A DNA stretch of 64,000 bases from Treponema sp. OMZ 798 (GTDB lineage Bacteria > Spirochaetota > Spirochaetia > Treponematales > Treponemataceae). The stretch is from the NCBI RefSeq assembly GCF_024181385.1, contig NZ_CP051305.1, positions 2,170,001 through 2,234,000 of the forward strand, given 5' to 3'. The notes beneath the pieces were generated by a model that saw nothing but the letters and a program-made list of their open reading frames with translations, did no database searches and had not been told where the DNA came from. How positions within the stretch are numbered: the stretch's first letter is position 1; the number at the start of each line of letters is the position of its first letter. Below are positions 53,290-62,118 of the stretch, piece after piece. Made by a program: the position numbers and the translations under genes.

Positions 53290-53964
53290 TTATGAATCCC
53301 GTTTAAGCACGGTACGAATAGCATTTACCATTGTATTCGTATCCATTCCTGAACCTGCTAAATCCGTCGATACATCAAATGCAGCTGTTCCTCTCTGAGT
53401 AAAATCCATTTGATCATCGCCTTCCTCCGGTTCATCCTCAGGTATAAAATCCTGCAAGTCGGGAAGTTCTTCCAATTCTTTTACAGTATTTTTTTCTTGT
53501 TTTTTTTCGGTTCCGTCTGAAAAAACATTTTTTGATGCAGAAGCTTGTGAGTCATCCTTTATACTCGCAAAATCTTCGTCGATTAGATCCTCATCACTCG
53601 GTTCATTAGTATCATCCAATATCGAATTTTCATCTACCGGTTCAGCATTTACCATGCCGGAGTCTAAATCGGCTCTTTCTTCATCATCCATAAACGGTAC
53701 TTCCACCGGTTCATCGATACTTATATTCAAATTTTTACCGGTTTCTTTTTTTTCGGATTCCTGTGAGTCAAGAGACTGAAACAAGTCCGGCACAAAATGA
53801 TCCAGAAGAATTTGAGCTCCTAAAACAAAGCCTCCGCTTATCAAAGAGATGATAAGTGAACGCAAAAGTATCGTAGAAAAGCGCACCCCGCTTATCAGGC
53901 CCAATAGGAAAGACAGAGCCAATGCAGCTATTGCACATATAATGGGAATTCTAAATTTTGCCAC
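53290..53964 (-). CDS. Membrane protein with acidic tail, flagellar operon
   Basis: 224 residues. Two N-terminal membrane segments (IPIICAIAALALSFLLGLI and LLRSLIISLISGGFVLGAQILL), then a long acidic, probably disordered region rich in Asp and Glu, and a conserved-looking end (MDTNTMVNAIRTVLKRDS). No family recognised. Its place between flhG and the sigma factor suggests a flagellar or envelope function. 42 nt after flhG. Confidence 0.65.
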   Translation of the reverse strand: MAKFRIPIICAIAALALSFLLGLISGVRFSTILLRSLIISLISGGFVLGAQILLDHFVPDLFQSLDSQESEKKETGKNLNISIDEPVEVPFMDDEERADLDSGMVNAEPVDENSILDDTNEPSDEDLIDEDFASIKDDSQASASKNVFSDGTEKKQEKNTVKELEELPDLQDFIPEDEPEEGDDQMDFTQRGTAAFDVSTDLAGSGMDTNTMVNAIRTVLKRDS

Positions 53965-54006
53965 GACCCTGATAACCTCCTATTTTTAAAATTCAAGGAC
54001 CTAAGT

Positions 54007-54900
54007 TTATTCCCACTTTCTTCCAAAAAGTTTTTGTAAAAAGCCGGAAAAGCCTGAATATTCATTATAATCCGTTTTTTCAAGTTTTGCAACTATGTGG
54101 CGCAAACAACCTGCCGCTTTACTTTTTGGAGCATATATAAAGAAGGGCTTTTGCTTTAAAACAGCCTGTTCGACCGCAGGATCGTTATAAATAAAGCCCA
54201 AGTACTCGACTTTTAAATTTAAAAATTGAGCAACAATCTGGATCATGCGTTCGGCTATTTTTTTGCCCTCGAGAGCAGAATTTACACGGTTTACAACCAT
54301 TTTTAGGTTTAAATCATAGTTTTCAACTTCAGTCGCTATTATTTTTATAATTCCGTAAGCATCGGTTATTGCTGTAGGTTCCGAAGTAGTAACAATTACA
54401 ACCTCATCGGCGGCGGCTACAAAACTGAGAACGTTTTTGGAAACCCCGGCGCTTGTATCTATTATTATTATATCGGCTTCCGCAAGGGTGTATAATTCTT
54501 TAATAAAATCGGACCTTTCGGCTTCTTCCATATTTGCAATTTTTGAAAAGCCTGAAGCTCCTGCAATAAATTTTATTCCGTATTCAGTATCGATGATGAT
54601 GTCCGACATTTTCTTTTGTTTTTTCATTACATGATAAAGATTGAATTTCGGAATTATGTTCATCATGACATTTACGTTCGCAAGCCCCAGATCCGCATCT
54701 ATTACAATAACGTTTTTTCCCATCTTGGCGTAAGCAATAGCCATGTTTGTAGAAATATTTGTTTTTCCGACTCCGCCCTTTCCGCTGGTTACGGCAATTA
54801 TTCTTGTCTTTCGTTTAGGAGGAAGGTCTGAAAGTACCGCCTTATCACTGCTGTTTTTATTCTTCATCAATGTTTTTAAATCTTCTGCCTGATCCGTCAT
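54007..54900 (-). CDS. flhG: FlhG (YlxH) MinD-like ATPase
   Basis: 297 residues. Controls number and place of flagella with FlhF. Deviant Walker A TSGKGGVGKTNISTNMAIAYA, Walker B region IIDTSAGVSKNVL, and DADLGLANVNVMM are as in FlhG. The N-terminus (DQAEDLKTLMKN) is the FlhF-activating DQAxxLR motif. It starts 1 nt after flhF. In spirochetes flagella sit at both poles, so the pair is relevant to cell shape and motility. Confidence 0.92.
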   Translation of the reverse strand: MTDQAEDLKTLMKNKNSSDKAVLSDLPPKRKTRIIAVTSGKGGVGKTNISTNMAIAYAKMGKNVIVIDADLGLANVNVMMNIIPKFNLYHVMKKQKKMSDIIIDTEYGIKFIAGASGFSKIANMEEAERSDFIKELYTLAEADIIIIDTSAGVSKNVLSFVAAADEVVIVTTSEPTAITDAYGIIKIIATEVENYDLNLKMVVNRVNSALEGKKIAERMIQIVAQFLNLKVEYLGFIYNDPAVEQAVLKQKPFFIYAPKSKAAGCLRHIVAKLEKTDYNEYSGFSGFLQKLFGRKWE

Positions 54901-54901
54901 C

Positions 54902-56239
54902 TTAGCTCCATACTATAGAAATCTCATCATTGAAATTTTCGTTGATATAATCCAAAGAGAACCCTGTAAGTTTTCTTAGAAAAGCAAGTTTTGAAGCCTT
55001 AGCTATATCCTTGGGTACTGTTTGGCCTTCGGTTATATAGGCGACGGGTATCTTGTATTCATCCAATACACTGATAATACTGCCTACATGAGCTGTTTCA
55101 TCAAGTTTTGTAACTATAAGGCTCGAAAAGTCAAAAACGGAATATTGTTTTATTATTTCGCTTATATCGGCAGCCTTAGTTACGGCACTTACTACAAGAT
55201 GGGTTTCAATCCGGCCCGGCTCTATCTCATCGAAATACTTCTGCATTTCAAGTATCTTTTCAGGATCGGCCGGACTTCGCCCTGTCGTATCTATACATAT
55301 AATATCGGCAGAATCCTTATATAGATCGAGATATTTATGTAAATCCAGAGGATCGGTAGCTATGATAAGGGGAATGCCCATGTGCTCGCAGTATTTTTTT
55401 ATTTGAAAGGCGGCACCTATTCTAAATTGGTCAAGGGTAATAACCCTCACATCAAGAGACCGGCCTTCAAGTTTTGAAACAGCCAAAATGTAGTAGGCAG
55501 CAAGCTTTGCAAGAGTTGTGGTCTTGCCTATACCTGTAGGTCCGACCAGGGCAATCAGCTTTTGCTTTTTAGCGGAATCATCCTTATTTACATCTTCAAG
55601 TTTTATCTGTATGGAGGAAGCTATCCACTCAAGTACTTTTTTTTGGACAAGTTCAAAATCGTTTAATTCTGCCAAGCTCAAATTGTTGGATATCTTTTCT
55701 TTTATGGATCGTATATATTTAAGAGTAAAATCGTTTTCTTGTAAAATTTCTGCAATTTTTACAATATTTTCATGCTCTTGGGAAGGCGAATTTTTTAGCT
55801 TTATTTCTTCTACCAGCCTTTCCACTGTTTGTGCAAGATTTTTAAGCTCCTTATATTCAGTATCGGATTTTGACGCGTAGGATGTTTGATTTTCAAGCTT
55901 TTCTATGTAGGGCATCATCTTTTCGGCCATTTCTTCCGATTGAGATGCAGCAAGCTTGATTATTTTTAGGCGTTCTTCTTCAACGTTCATAGGTGAGTAA
56001 TTTGTTAGGGGCTTGGACCTTAGTTGAACAGGTTTTTCTTCTTCATCGGATAATTTGGGCACAAAGGCCCCATCTTGTATAGTAAAGGTAAGTCTTACCG
56101 TCTTCTTGTTAAAAAGATTAAAAAAACCTTCATAGCTTTTTACTTCGCGTCGAGTAACAACAATATTCGGTCCGTACTGTTCGTGAATTTTTTGAATACA
56201 CTTTTCGTATGTTGAAGCTTCTTCGACAAATGTTTCCAT
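54902..56239 (-). CDS. flhF: FlhF SRP-like GTPase
   Basis: 445 residues. Marks the pole for flagellar basal-body assembly. N-terminal B domain, then the NG GTPase domain with GPTGIGKTTTLAKLAAYY, ITLDQFRIGAAFQ, ICIDTTGRSPADP and VTKLDETAHVG (guanine-specific). ATG at 56239 gives METFVEEASTYEKCIQKI, the normal FlhF start; the frame from 56275 is too long. flhA is not next to it, unlike many operons. Confidence 0.92.
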   Translation of the reverse strand: METFVEEASTYEKCIQKIHEQYGPNIVVTRREVKSYEGFFNLFNKKTVRLTFTIQDGAFVPKLSDEEEKPVQLRSKPLTNYSPMNVEEERLKIIKLAASQSEEMAEKMMPYIEKLENQTSYASKSDTEYKELKNLAQTVERLVEEIKLKNSPSQEHENIVKIAEILQENDFTLKYIRSIKEKISNNLSLAELNDFELVQKKVLEWIASSIQIKLEDVNKDDSAKKQKLIALVGPTGIGKTTTLAKLAAYYILAVSKLEGRSLDVRVITLDQFRIGAAFQIKKYCEHMGIPLIIATDPLDLHKYLDLYKDSADIICIDTTGRSPADPEKILEMQKYFDEIEPGRIETHLVVSAVTKAADISEIIKQYSVFDFSSLIVTKLDETAHVGSIISVLDEYKIPVAYITEGQTVPKDIAKASKLAFLRKLTGFSLDYINENFNDEISIVWS

Positions 56240-56263
56240 ATAAACTTTATACCACCCGAAGCC

Positions 56264-56292
56264 ATTATAAAACATTTTTATAAATTTTACAA
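56264..56292 (-). promoter_or_regulatory. Promoter of the flhF operon
   Basis: On the minus strand: TTGTAA (56292-56287), 17-bp spacer, TATAAT (56269-56264), in the gap between cobD and flhF. A second TATAAA (56251-56246) lies 6 nt before the ATG and could give a leaderless start. Confidence 0.45.
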
Positions 56293-56308
56293 TACAGATA
56301 CAATATGT

Positions 56309-57367
56309 TTATTTTGACCTTTTAGAGCTAATTGCCTTAATAAATTTACAATTATCTTTATGAGAGCGTACAGCAATTCTTATATGATTATCCCCGAGGC
56401 TTTTAAAGCTTGTGCAGGTTCTTACCAAAATTTCTTTTTTTTCAAAGAATTTTAAGGCATCTTCATCTTTTGCATTTAAAACTTTAAGAAGGATAAAATT
56501 GCAATGACTTTTATAGGCTTGTAATTTTATCGCTCCGCTTGTGCCGTATTTTTCGATATTTTCGAGCAAAAAAGTTCTTTCTTTTTGAATATAGGCCTTG
56601 CTCTTTTTTATAAAATCCTCGTCAAAAAAGATTGCAGGGGCGGCAGCTTCAGCAAAGGCATTTATGTGCCAGACTATTTCAATCTTAGAAAGGGCGGAAA
56701 CCGTCTCAGGCGAAGTACAGGCATAGCCCAGCCTAATACCGGGCAGAGCAAAAAATTTGGTTGCAGCCCTGATTATACAGATATTTTTGTATCCGGCTTT
56801 TTTAAAAAGATTTATGCTGTCGTAATCGGGCGGACAAAACTCGTAAAATGCCTCATCCAAAAGTAAAAAAGCTCCTGTTTTTTGTACAAGATTATAAATT
56901 TGTAAAAGGCGGTTCTTTTCAATACGCAAGCCCGTTGGATTATTCGGGTTTCCCAAGATGAGAAGGTCGCCGGCCCTCAAGTTTTTTTCAAGCCCTGCAA
57001 TATCGATAGAAAAATCTGAAAGAAAAGGAATTTCAACTAACGGCTTTTTATGAACAAGGGCTCGCAAGCCGTATTCCGAAAAGGAAGGGGTAAAAACGAT
57101 AACCCTCTTAAAAAGAAAACAAAAGTTATCGATTATTTCTACAGCCCCGTTCCCCAAAACAATATTTTCACACCCGCATTTTAAGTACTTAGCCGTGATC
57201 TTTTTTAAGGAACGGTAGCGAATGTCGGGATAAACCAAGAGATTATCAAACGATGCACTTAAAGCCTTTTTTAAACCCTTAGGTGCCATGAGAGGATTGA
57301 TATTGCTGCTAAAATCGATTAAAACCTCGTCTCTTTTTTTATAGGACAAAACCCCGCCGTGTTCCAA
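56309..57367 (-). CDS. cobD: Threonine-phosphate decarboxylase CobD-like
   Basis: 352 residues. PLP enzyme giving (R)-1-amino-2-propanol phosphate, the aminopropanol arm of cobalamin. The N-terminus EHGGVLSYKKRDEVLIDFSSNINPL matches CobD (HGG..DFS.NINP), rather than histidinol-phosphate aminotransferase. PLP lysine in IRAATKFFALPGIRLGY. Start is TTG at 57367 because the HGG motif begins there and no other start is nearby. It is far from cbiKLA in the same window. Confidence 0.82.
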   Translation of the reverse strand: MEHGGVLSYKKRDEVLIDFSSNINPLMAPKGLKKALSASFDNLLVYPDIRYRSLKKITAKYLKCGCENIVLGNGAVEIIDNFCFLFKRVIVFTPSFSEYGLRALVHKKPLVEIPFLSDFSIDIAGLEKNLRAGDLLILGNPNNPTGLRIEKNRLLQIYNLVQKTGAFLLLDEAFYEFCPPDYDSINLFKKAGYKNICIIRAATKFFALPGIRLGYACTSPETVSALSKIEIVWHINAFAEAAAPAIFFDEDFIKKSKAYIQKERTFLLENIEKYGTSGAIKLQAYKSHCNFILLKVLNAKDEDALKFFEKKEILVRTCTSFKSLGDNHIRIAVRSHKDNCKFIKAISSKRSK

Positions 57368-57454
57368 AACTGCCTGCCTTTTTTAGTATGGTAAGGATTA
57401 TAACAGATTTTTAAGATAATGGCAAAGGGATTAAATTTAACCGCAATACCCCTC

Positions 57455-57483
57455 TTGCGAATAAGTCAAAAATAGGCTATACT
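57455..57483 (+). promoter_or_regulatory. pyrG promoter
   Basis: TTGCGA (57455-57460), 17-bp spacer, TATACT (57478-57483). Initiation is expected near 57490, at the foot of the terminator stem. Confidence 0.65.
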
Positions 57484-57488
57484 AAAGC

Positions 57489-57528
57489 ACGGTTGAGAGG
57501 CTAAAAAAAAGCTCAACCGTTTTTTTTT
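57489..57528 (+). terminator. Terminator in the pyrG leader (possible attenuator)
   Basis: A 9-bp perfect stem acggttgag (57489-57497) with ctcaaccgt (57512-57520), 14-nt loop, then a run of nine T. It lies between the pyrG promoter and pyrG; only 17 nt separate it from the start codon. Confidence 0.8.
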
Positions 57529-57545
57529 GGTCGAGGGGAAAAATT

Positions 57546-59156
57546 ATGAAATCCAAGTTTATCTTTGTTACAGGCGGTGTTGTTTCATCTTTAGGCAAGG
57601 GTCTAACGGCAGCTTCTATAGGAATGCTTTTAAAAAGCCGCGGATATTCCGTAGTCAATCAAAAATTTGATCCGTACTTAAACGTAGATCCGGGTACCAT
57701 GAACCCCTACCAGCACGGTGAAGTTTTCGTTACCGAAGACGGGGGAGAAACCGACCTCGACCTCGGCCACTACGAAAGATTTACCGATGTTCCCCTGCAC
57801 AAATTTAACAGCACCTCCGCCGGAAAGGTTTACCTTGCCATCTTGGACAGGGAAAGGGCCGGAGGCTACAACGGAGGAACCGTTCAAGTAGTTCCCCACG
57901 TTACCGACGAAATCCAGTCAAGAATCATTGGGACAGCAGAACAAACCGGAGCGGATTTTATTATTTCCGAGATAGGCGGCACTGTGGGCGATATCGAAGC
58001 CCTCCCCTTTATCGAGGCCATCCGCCAAATCCGCTACACTGTAGGAAAAGAAAACTGCATGTTCGTTCACTTAGGCCTTTTACCCTACTTAAAAGAATGC
58101 GGCGAGATAAAAACAAAGCCCATGCAGCACAGTGTAAAAGAGCTTTTAGGCTTCGGTATTCAGCCCGACATTTTAATTTGCCGAAGCGAAAAACATCTTT
58201 CAAAATCGACACGCGAAAAACTAAGTCTTTTCTCGAATATACCTCAGGATGCGATAATCGAAAACTTAACAGCAAAATCTATCTACGAAGTTCCGCTTAT
58301 GCTAGAAGAGGCCGGCCTCGGCAAGGTTCTTTGCAAACTCTTCAATATTGAAAATAAAGAGCCTAATTTAGAAGAATGGAAAAAAATGGTTCAAACTTAT
58401 TACAAGCCTGAAAAAGAAATAACCATAGCCTTAGTAGGAAAATATGTAGAACTCCCGGATGCCTACCTCAGCGTTGCCGAAGCACTTACGGCAGCCGGTA
58501 TTTATCATAAAACCTCAATCAAACTTCTTTGGGTTGACTCCAAAAAGATAGAAAGCAAAGAAGATGCAGCAAACTTTTTAAAGGATGCAGACGGAATTAT
58601 CGTGCCGGGAGGCTTCGGCGACAGGGGCATCAACGGTATGCTTTTAACGGCCCAATTTGCCCGAGAAAATAAAATCCCCTACTTTGGAATTTGTTTAGGT
58701 ATGCAGATTGCCGCCATAGAATATGCCTTAAATGCCCTGCACATTGAAGAAGCCAATTCTTCCGAATTCGATAAAAACGCTAAAAATCCGGTCATCGACC
58801 TAATGCCCGATCAAAAAGATGTAAAAATCGGCGGCACCCTCCGCTTAGGGCTTTACCGATGTATGATAGCCGAAGGCTCCCTTGCAGAAAAAGCCTATAA
58901 ATCCCACGAAATCCAAGAAAGACACCGCCACAGATACGAGTTTAACAACCTTTATAGAGAAAAATTCGATAACTCGGATATGATTTTTTCGGGTCTTAAT
59001 CCTGAACGCAATTTGGTGGAAATCGTAGAGCTAAAAAGCCATCCTTGGTTTGTGGCTGTCCAATTCCATCCGGAATTTGCCTCAAGGCCCAACAAGCCCC
59101 ATCCACTCTTTAGAGACTTTATCAAGGCAGCAGTCGACAACAAAACCGGCCGATAG
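57546..59156 (+). CDS. pyrG: CTP synthase
   Basis: 536 residues. Makes CTP from UTP, ATP and glutamine. The N-terminal synthetase domain starts KFIFVTGGVVSSLGKGLTAASIG; the glutaminase domain has the Cys in YFGICLGMQIAAIEYA and His/Glu in VAVQFHPEFASRP. GAGGGG lies about 5 nt before ATG. The stop codon lies in an 11-bp tandem duplication. Expression is probably controlled by the leader terminator. Confidence 0.97.
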   Translation: MKSKFIFVTGGVVSSLGKGLTAASIGMLLKSRGYSVVNQKFDPYLNVDPGTMNPYQHGEVFVTEDGGETDLDLGHYERFTDVPLHKFNSTSAGKVYLAILDRERAGGYNGGTVQVVPHVTDEIQSRIIGTAEQTGADFIISEIGGTVGDIEALPFIEAIRQIRYTVGKENCMFVHLGLLPYLKECGEIKTKPMQHSVKELLGFGIQPDILICRSEKHLSKSTREKLSLFSNIPQDAIIENLTAKSIYEVPLMLEEAGLGKVLCKLFNIENKEPNLEEWKKMVQTYYKPEKEITIALVGKYVELPDAYLSVAEALTAAGIYHKTSIKLLWVDSKKIESKEDAANFLKDADGIIVPGGFGDRGINGMLLTAQFARENKIPYFGICLGMQIAAIEYALNALHIEEANSSEFDKNAKNPVIDLMPDQKDVKIGGTLRLGLYRCMIAEGSLAEKAYKSHEIQERHRHRYEFNNLYREKFDNSDMIFSGLNPERNLVEIVELKSHPWFVAVQFHPEFASRPNKPHPLFRDFIKAAVDNKTGR

Positions 59157-59167
59157 CCGGCCGATAG
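59146..59167 (+). repeat. 11-bp tandem duplication at the pyrG stop
   Basis: ccggccgatag is repeated exactly at 59146-59156 and 59157-59167; the first copy contains the pyrG stop codon. Confidence 0.85.
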
Positions 59168-59173
59168 CCTCAA

Positions 59174-59228
59174 ATACCCTTTGACAAAGGAATTCTTTAT
59201 AAAGGATTCCATTCTAAAGAGGGTATTG
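59174..59228. other. Nested inverted repeat before the ankyrin gene
   Basis: Outer arms aataccct (59174-59181) and agggtatt enclose an inner stem ggaattcttt/aaaggattcc with one G-T pair. There is no T-tract; it could mark the 3' end of pyrG mRNA or be a cruciform or protein site. Confidence 0.4.
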
Positions 59229-59265
59229 ATTAAAGCCGATATTAAAGCGGGGAGGCTATACGCTT

Positions 59266-62067
59266 ATGCAAAACATAATTCTCACAACAAAAAAAATATT
59301 TATATCTGCATTTATTTTGATTTTGATTACGGTAAATTTTATGTCATGTAAAACCGCTCCTGAACCTAAGGAAGAAACCCTGATTGATCTTATAAAGGCA
59401 GGAAAATCGGAAGAACTACAGGAAAGACTTAACAGCTCTGCCTTAAATATGAAGGATGAAGAGGGAAACAGTCTTTTACATATTGCCGCCGTAAAAAACG
59501 ATCCCATGATTGTGCGCTTATTAATAAACATGGATGCCGACATAGAAGCACAAAATAATACGGGGTCAACACCTCTTGCAGCAGCTCTAAGCAATGCATC
59601 TTATGATGCCGTTAAGGTTCTCATTGAGTACAATGCAAATATATTTGCAAAAGATAATGAGGGCGAAAAGCCCTTCTATATAGCCTGCAAAAACAATGTT
59701 CCTAACTTGATTTTGACGGCTCAGACCTTAAAGCAAAAAGATGAAAATCACGATACAGCCCTGCACCTTGCAGTAAAGGCTATAGATAAGCAGCTTACGG
59801 AGCAAATTCTAGCTATAGAATCCCTTGAAACCAAATACAATAAAGAAAATCTTAGCCCCCTTGGTATAGCATACAAATACAACGATTTTGAAGCTTCAGC
59901 CGAAATTGCCTCCATACTTCTACTTGCAGGCATACACCCAATGGGAAAGGATTTTAATGAATTTGAAACGGCAACCCTTGCCCGAAACTACTCAATGCGT
60001 TTCGCTGACGGCGAAACCCTGCTCCATATTTTTGCAAGAAAGGGTTATACGGGATTTTTAAAATTTTTAATTAAAAGCAAGGTTCCTATCGATGTAAAGG
60101 ATATTTCAAGCTCAACGGCAATACAGGAAGCCGTTTATAACGGAAATATCGAGGCCGCAATCTTACTCTTACAAGCCGGAGCCGATCCAAACAGCCGTAA
60201 CTCATCCGGAAACACAGCCCTCCACCTAGTTATGCCGGAGGCCTCTCGCTCAAAACTATTTAGCGAGCTTATTACTGCCGGAGCCAATCCAAACCTTAAA
60301 GATAACTATGGAGAAACGCCTCTTCACATTGCTGCACGAATCGGTATGAATGATGACATCCTCGATCAGCTGCTAAAAGCCGGAGCCGATATAAATGAAC
60401 GCAATAAAAAAGGACAAACCCCTCTTATTTTGGCTATCGAAAGAAATCAAACACAGCAAGTGGACTTTTTGATCAATCATGGAGCCGATATACATGCCGA
60501 AGACAAGTCGGGCGAATCTGCCTTCATCCATTCCATAAGCGCAGGTCTACCCATGGTAGAGCACGTAGTCACCGAAAAAAACATTACCGAAAGAGATTCC
60601 GAAGGCTCGACCCCGCTTCACATAGCAGTAAGCCATAGGGCTAGTTCAGATATTATTTATTATCTGGTAGAAAAAAAGAGTTTAATAAATACACGCAATA
60701 AACTTGGAAATACCCCCCTTCATATAGCTGCCGAAAAAAACTACCGCGAAGCAGGAGAAATATTGATAGCAAATAATGCAGATATATTTTACGCAAACCT
60801 GAGCGGAGACAGCCCCTTAAAATTTGCCCTGACCTTAGGTGAAGGCAGAGAAGATTGGATGATAAACTCTCACACAATAGGTGCCGGAGACGGAGCCGGA
60901 AACACGCCTCTTCATCTTGCTGCAGAATGGCAGATTTTACCGATGATACCTTATTTAATCGATAAGGGAGCGGATATAAATGCAAGAAATGCAAATAATG
61001 AAACACCTCTATTTAACGCAGTTAGAACCGACAGTCCCGAGGCCGTAAAAGCCTTGTTAGGCAGCGGATCAAAAAAAGCCGACTTGGATGCAAGAGACTT
61101 TTTGGGAAATACGATTTTACATGCAGCTGTAAGATGGTCAGCATATAAATCCGCCGATTTTATTTTAAGCAAGGATACGGAAGAATATGTAAGGCTTATA
61201 AATGCAAAAAATCTTGCAGGAAAGACGGTTTTACATGAAGCCGCCAAGCAGGGTGAAATAAAATTCATAAATATCTTTTTAAAAGCCAAGGTGGACATAA
61301 ACACTGCGGATGAAACAGGCCGTTCTCCCTTATCCGAAGCCGTACTTGCAAATCAAATCGAAGCTATCGGCTTATTGCTAAAAAACGGAGCCTCACCCGT
61401 TCAACAGGATATGTACGGAAGGACAGCCCTGCATGAGGCTGTAGAAATTTCGGAAGAAAGCCTCAGCCTTGTAAGGAATGCAGGCGGCAACCCCTTAGCC
61501 AGAGATGCCTACGGAAAAACTCCCTTCGTCCTCGCCCTGAATAAAAACATAAGAACTGTAGATCTTGTGCTGGGCAATGACAGCCTTTTAACCGATACTG
61601 ACGGAGACACACCCCTTCATATAGCGGTAAAGGAAAGGATAAGTCTCGATTATTTCCAAAGAGTTATGAAAAAACGATATCCTTTAAATAAACGAAACAA
61701 AAACGGAGAAACAGCTCTTTTACTTGCAGTTCAAAACAATCAAAAAGAAATAACAAGGGCACTTTTAGCAGAAGGAGCAGATCCTTTTATAGTCAACAAT
61801 AAGGGAGTTTCTGCTATAACAGAGATTTTTACAAATCATCCCGACTTTGCGCCGATAGCCGCCGAATTCTCATTAAAGCAGACGGATACACTTGGAGAAG
61901 GAATGCTGCACTACGCAGCCAAATTTGCAGATGTACAAACTGTCAAAGACTTAATTTCACTACCCGGTATCAAGCTTGATGTAAAAAATACGGCAGGAGA
62001 AACACCTTATCAGGTTGCCCTCAGATGGAATAGAAGTGAAATAGCAGAACTTTTAAAAACGGAATAA
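59266..62067 (+). CDS. Giant ankyrin-repeat lipoprotein
   Basis: 933 residues. The signal peptide ends in TVNFMSC, a lipobox, so the protein is anchored in a membrane facing the periplasm or outside. The rest is over 20 ankyrin repeats, with family consensus pieces such as GNTPLHIAAEKNYREAGEILIANNADI and GETPLHIAARIGMNDDILDQLLKAGADIN. GGGGAGG is 9 nt before ATG. The partner is unknown; such proteins can be host-interaction or scaffold proteins. It converges on the VWA gene. Confidence 0.9.
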   Translation: MQNIILTTKKIFISAFILILITVNFMSCKTAPEPKEETLIDLIKAGKSEELQERLNSSALNMKDEEGNSLLHIAAVKNDPMIVRLLINMDADIEAQNNTGSTPLAAALSNASYDAVKVLIEYNANIFAKDNEGEKPFYIACKNNVPNLILTAQTLKQKDENHDTALHLAVKAIDKQLTEQILAIESLETKYNKENLSPLGIAYKYNDFEASAEIASILLLAGIHPMGKDFNEFETATLARNYSMRFADGETLLHIFARKGYTGFLKFLIKSKVPIDVKDISSSTAIQEAVYNGNIEAAILLLQAGADPNSRNSSGNTALHLVMPEASRSKLFSELITAGANPNLKDNYGETPLHIAARIGMNDDILDQLLKAGADINERNKKGQTPLILAIERNQTQQVDFLINHGADIHAEDKSGESAFIHSISAGLPMVEHVVTEKNITERDSEGSTPLHIAVSHRASSDIIYYLVEKKSLINTRNKLGNTPLHIAAEKNYREAGEILIANNADIFYANLSGDSPLKFALTLGEGREDWMINSHTIGAGDGAGNTPLHLAAEWQILPMIPYLIDKGADINARNANNETPLFNAVRTDSPEAVKALLGSGSKKADLDARDFLGNTILHAAVRWSAYKSADFILSKDTEEYVRLINAKNLAGKTVLHEAAKQGEIKFINIFLKAKVDINTADETGRSPLSEAVLANQIEAIGLLLKNGASPVQQDMYGRTALHEAVEISEESLSLVRNAGGNPLARDAYGKTPFVLALNKNIRTVDLVLGNDSLLTDTDGDTPLHIAVKERISLDYFQRVMKKRYPLNKRNKNGETALLLAVQNNQKEITRALLAEGADPFIVNNKGVSAITEIFTNHPDFAPIAAEFSLKQTDTLGEGMLHYAAKFADVQTVKDLISLPGIKLDVKNTAGETPYQVALRWNRSEIAELLKTE

Positions 62068-62070
62068 AAT

Positions 62071-62106
62071 AAAAAACCCGTAATCTTAAAGATTACGGGT
62101 TTTTTA
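62071..62106. terminator. Bidirectional terminator
   Basis: aaaaaacccgtaatc (62071-62085) pairs with gattacgggtttttt (62091-62105) over a 5-nt loop; it serves both convergent genes. Confidence 0.9.
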
Positions 62107-62118
62107 TAATCCAAACAT

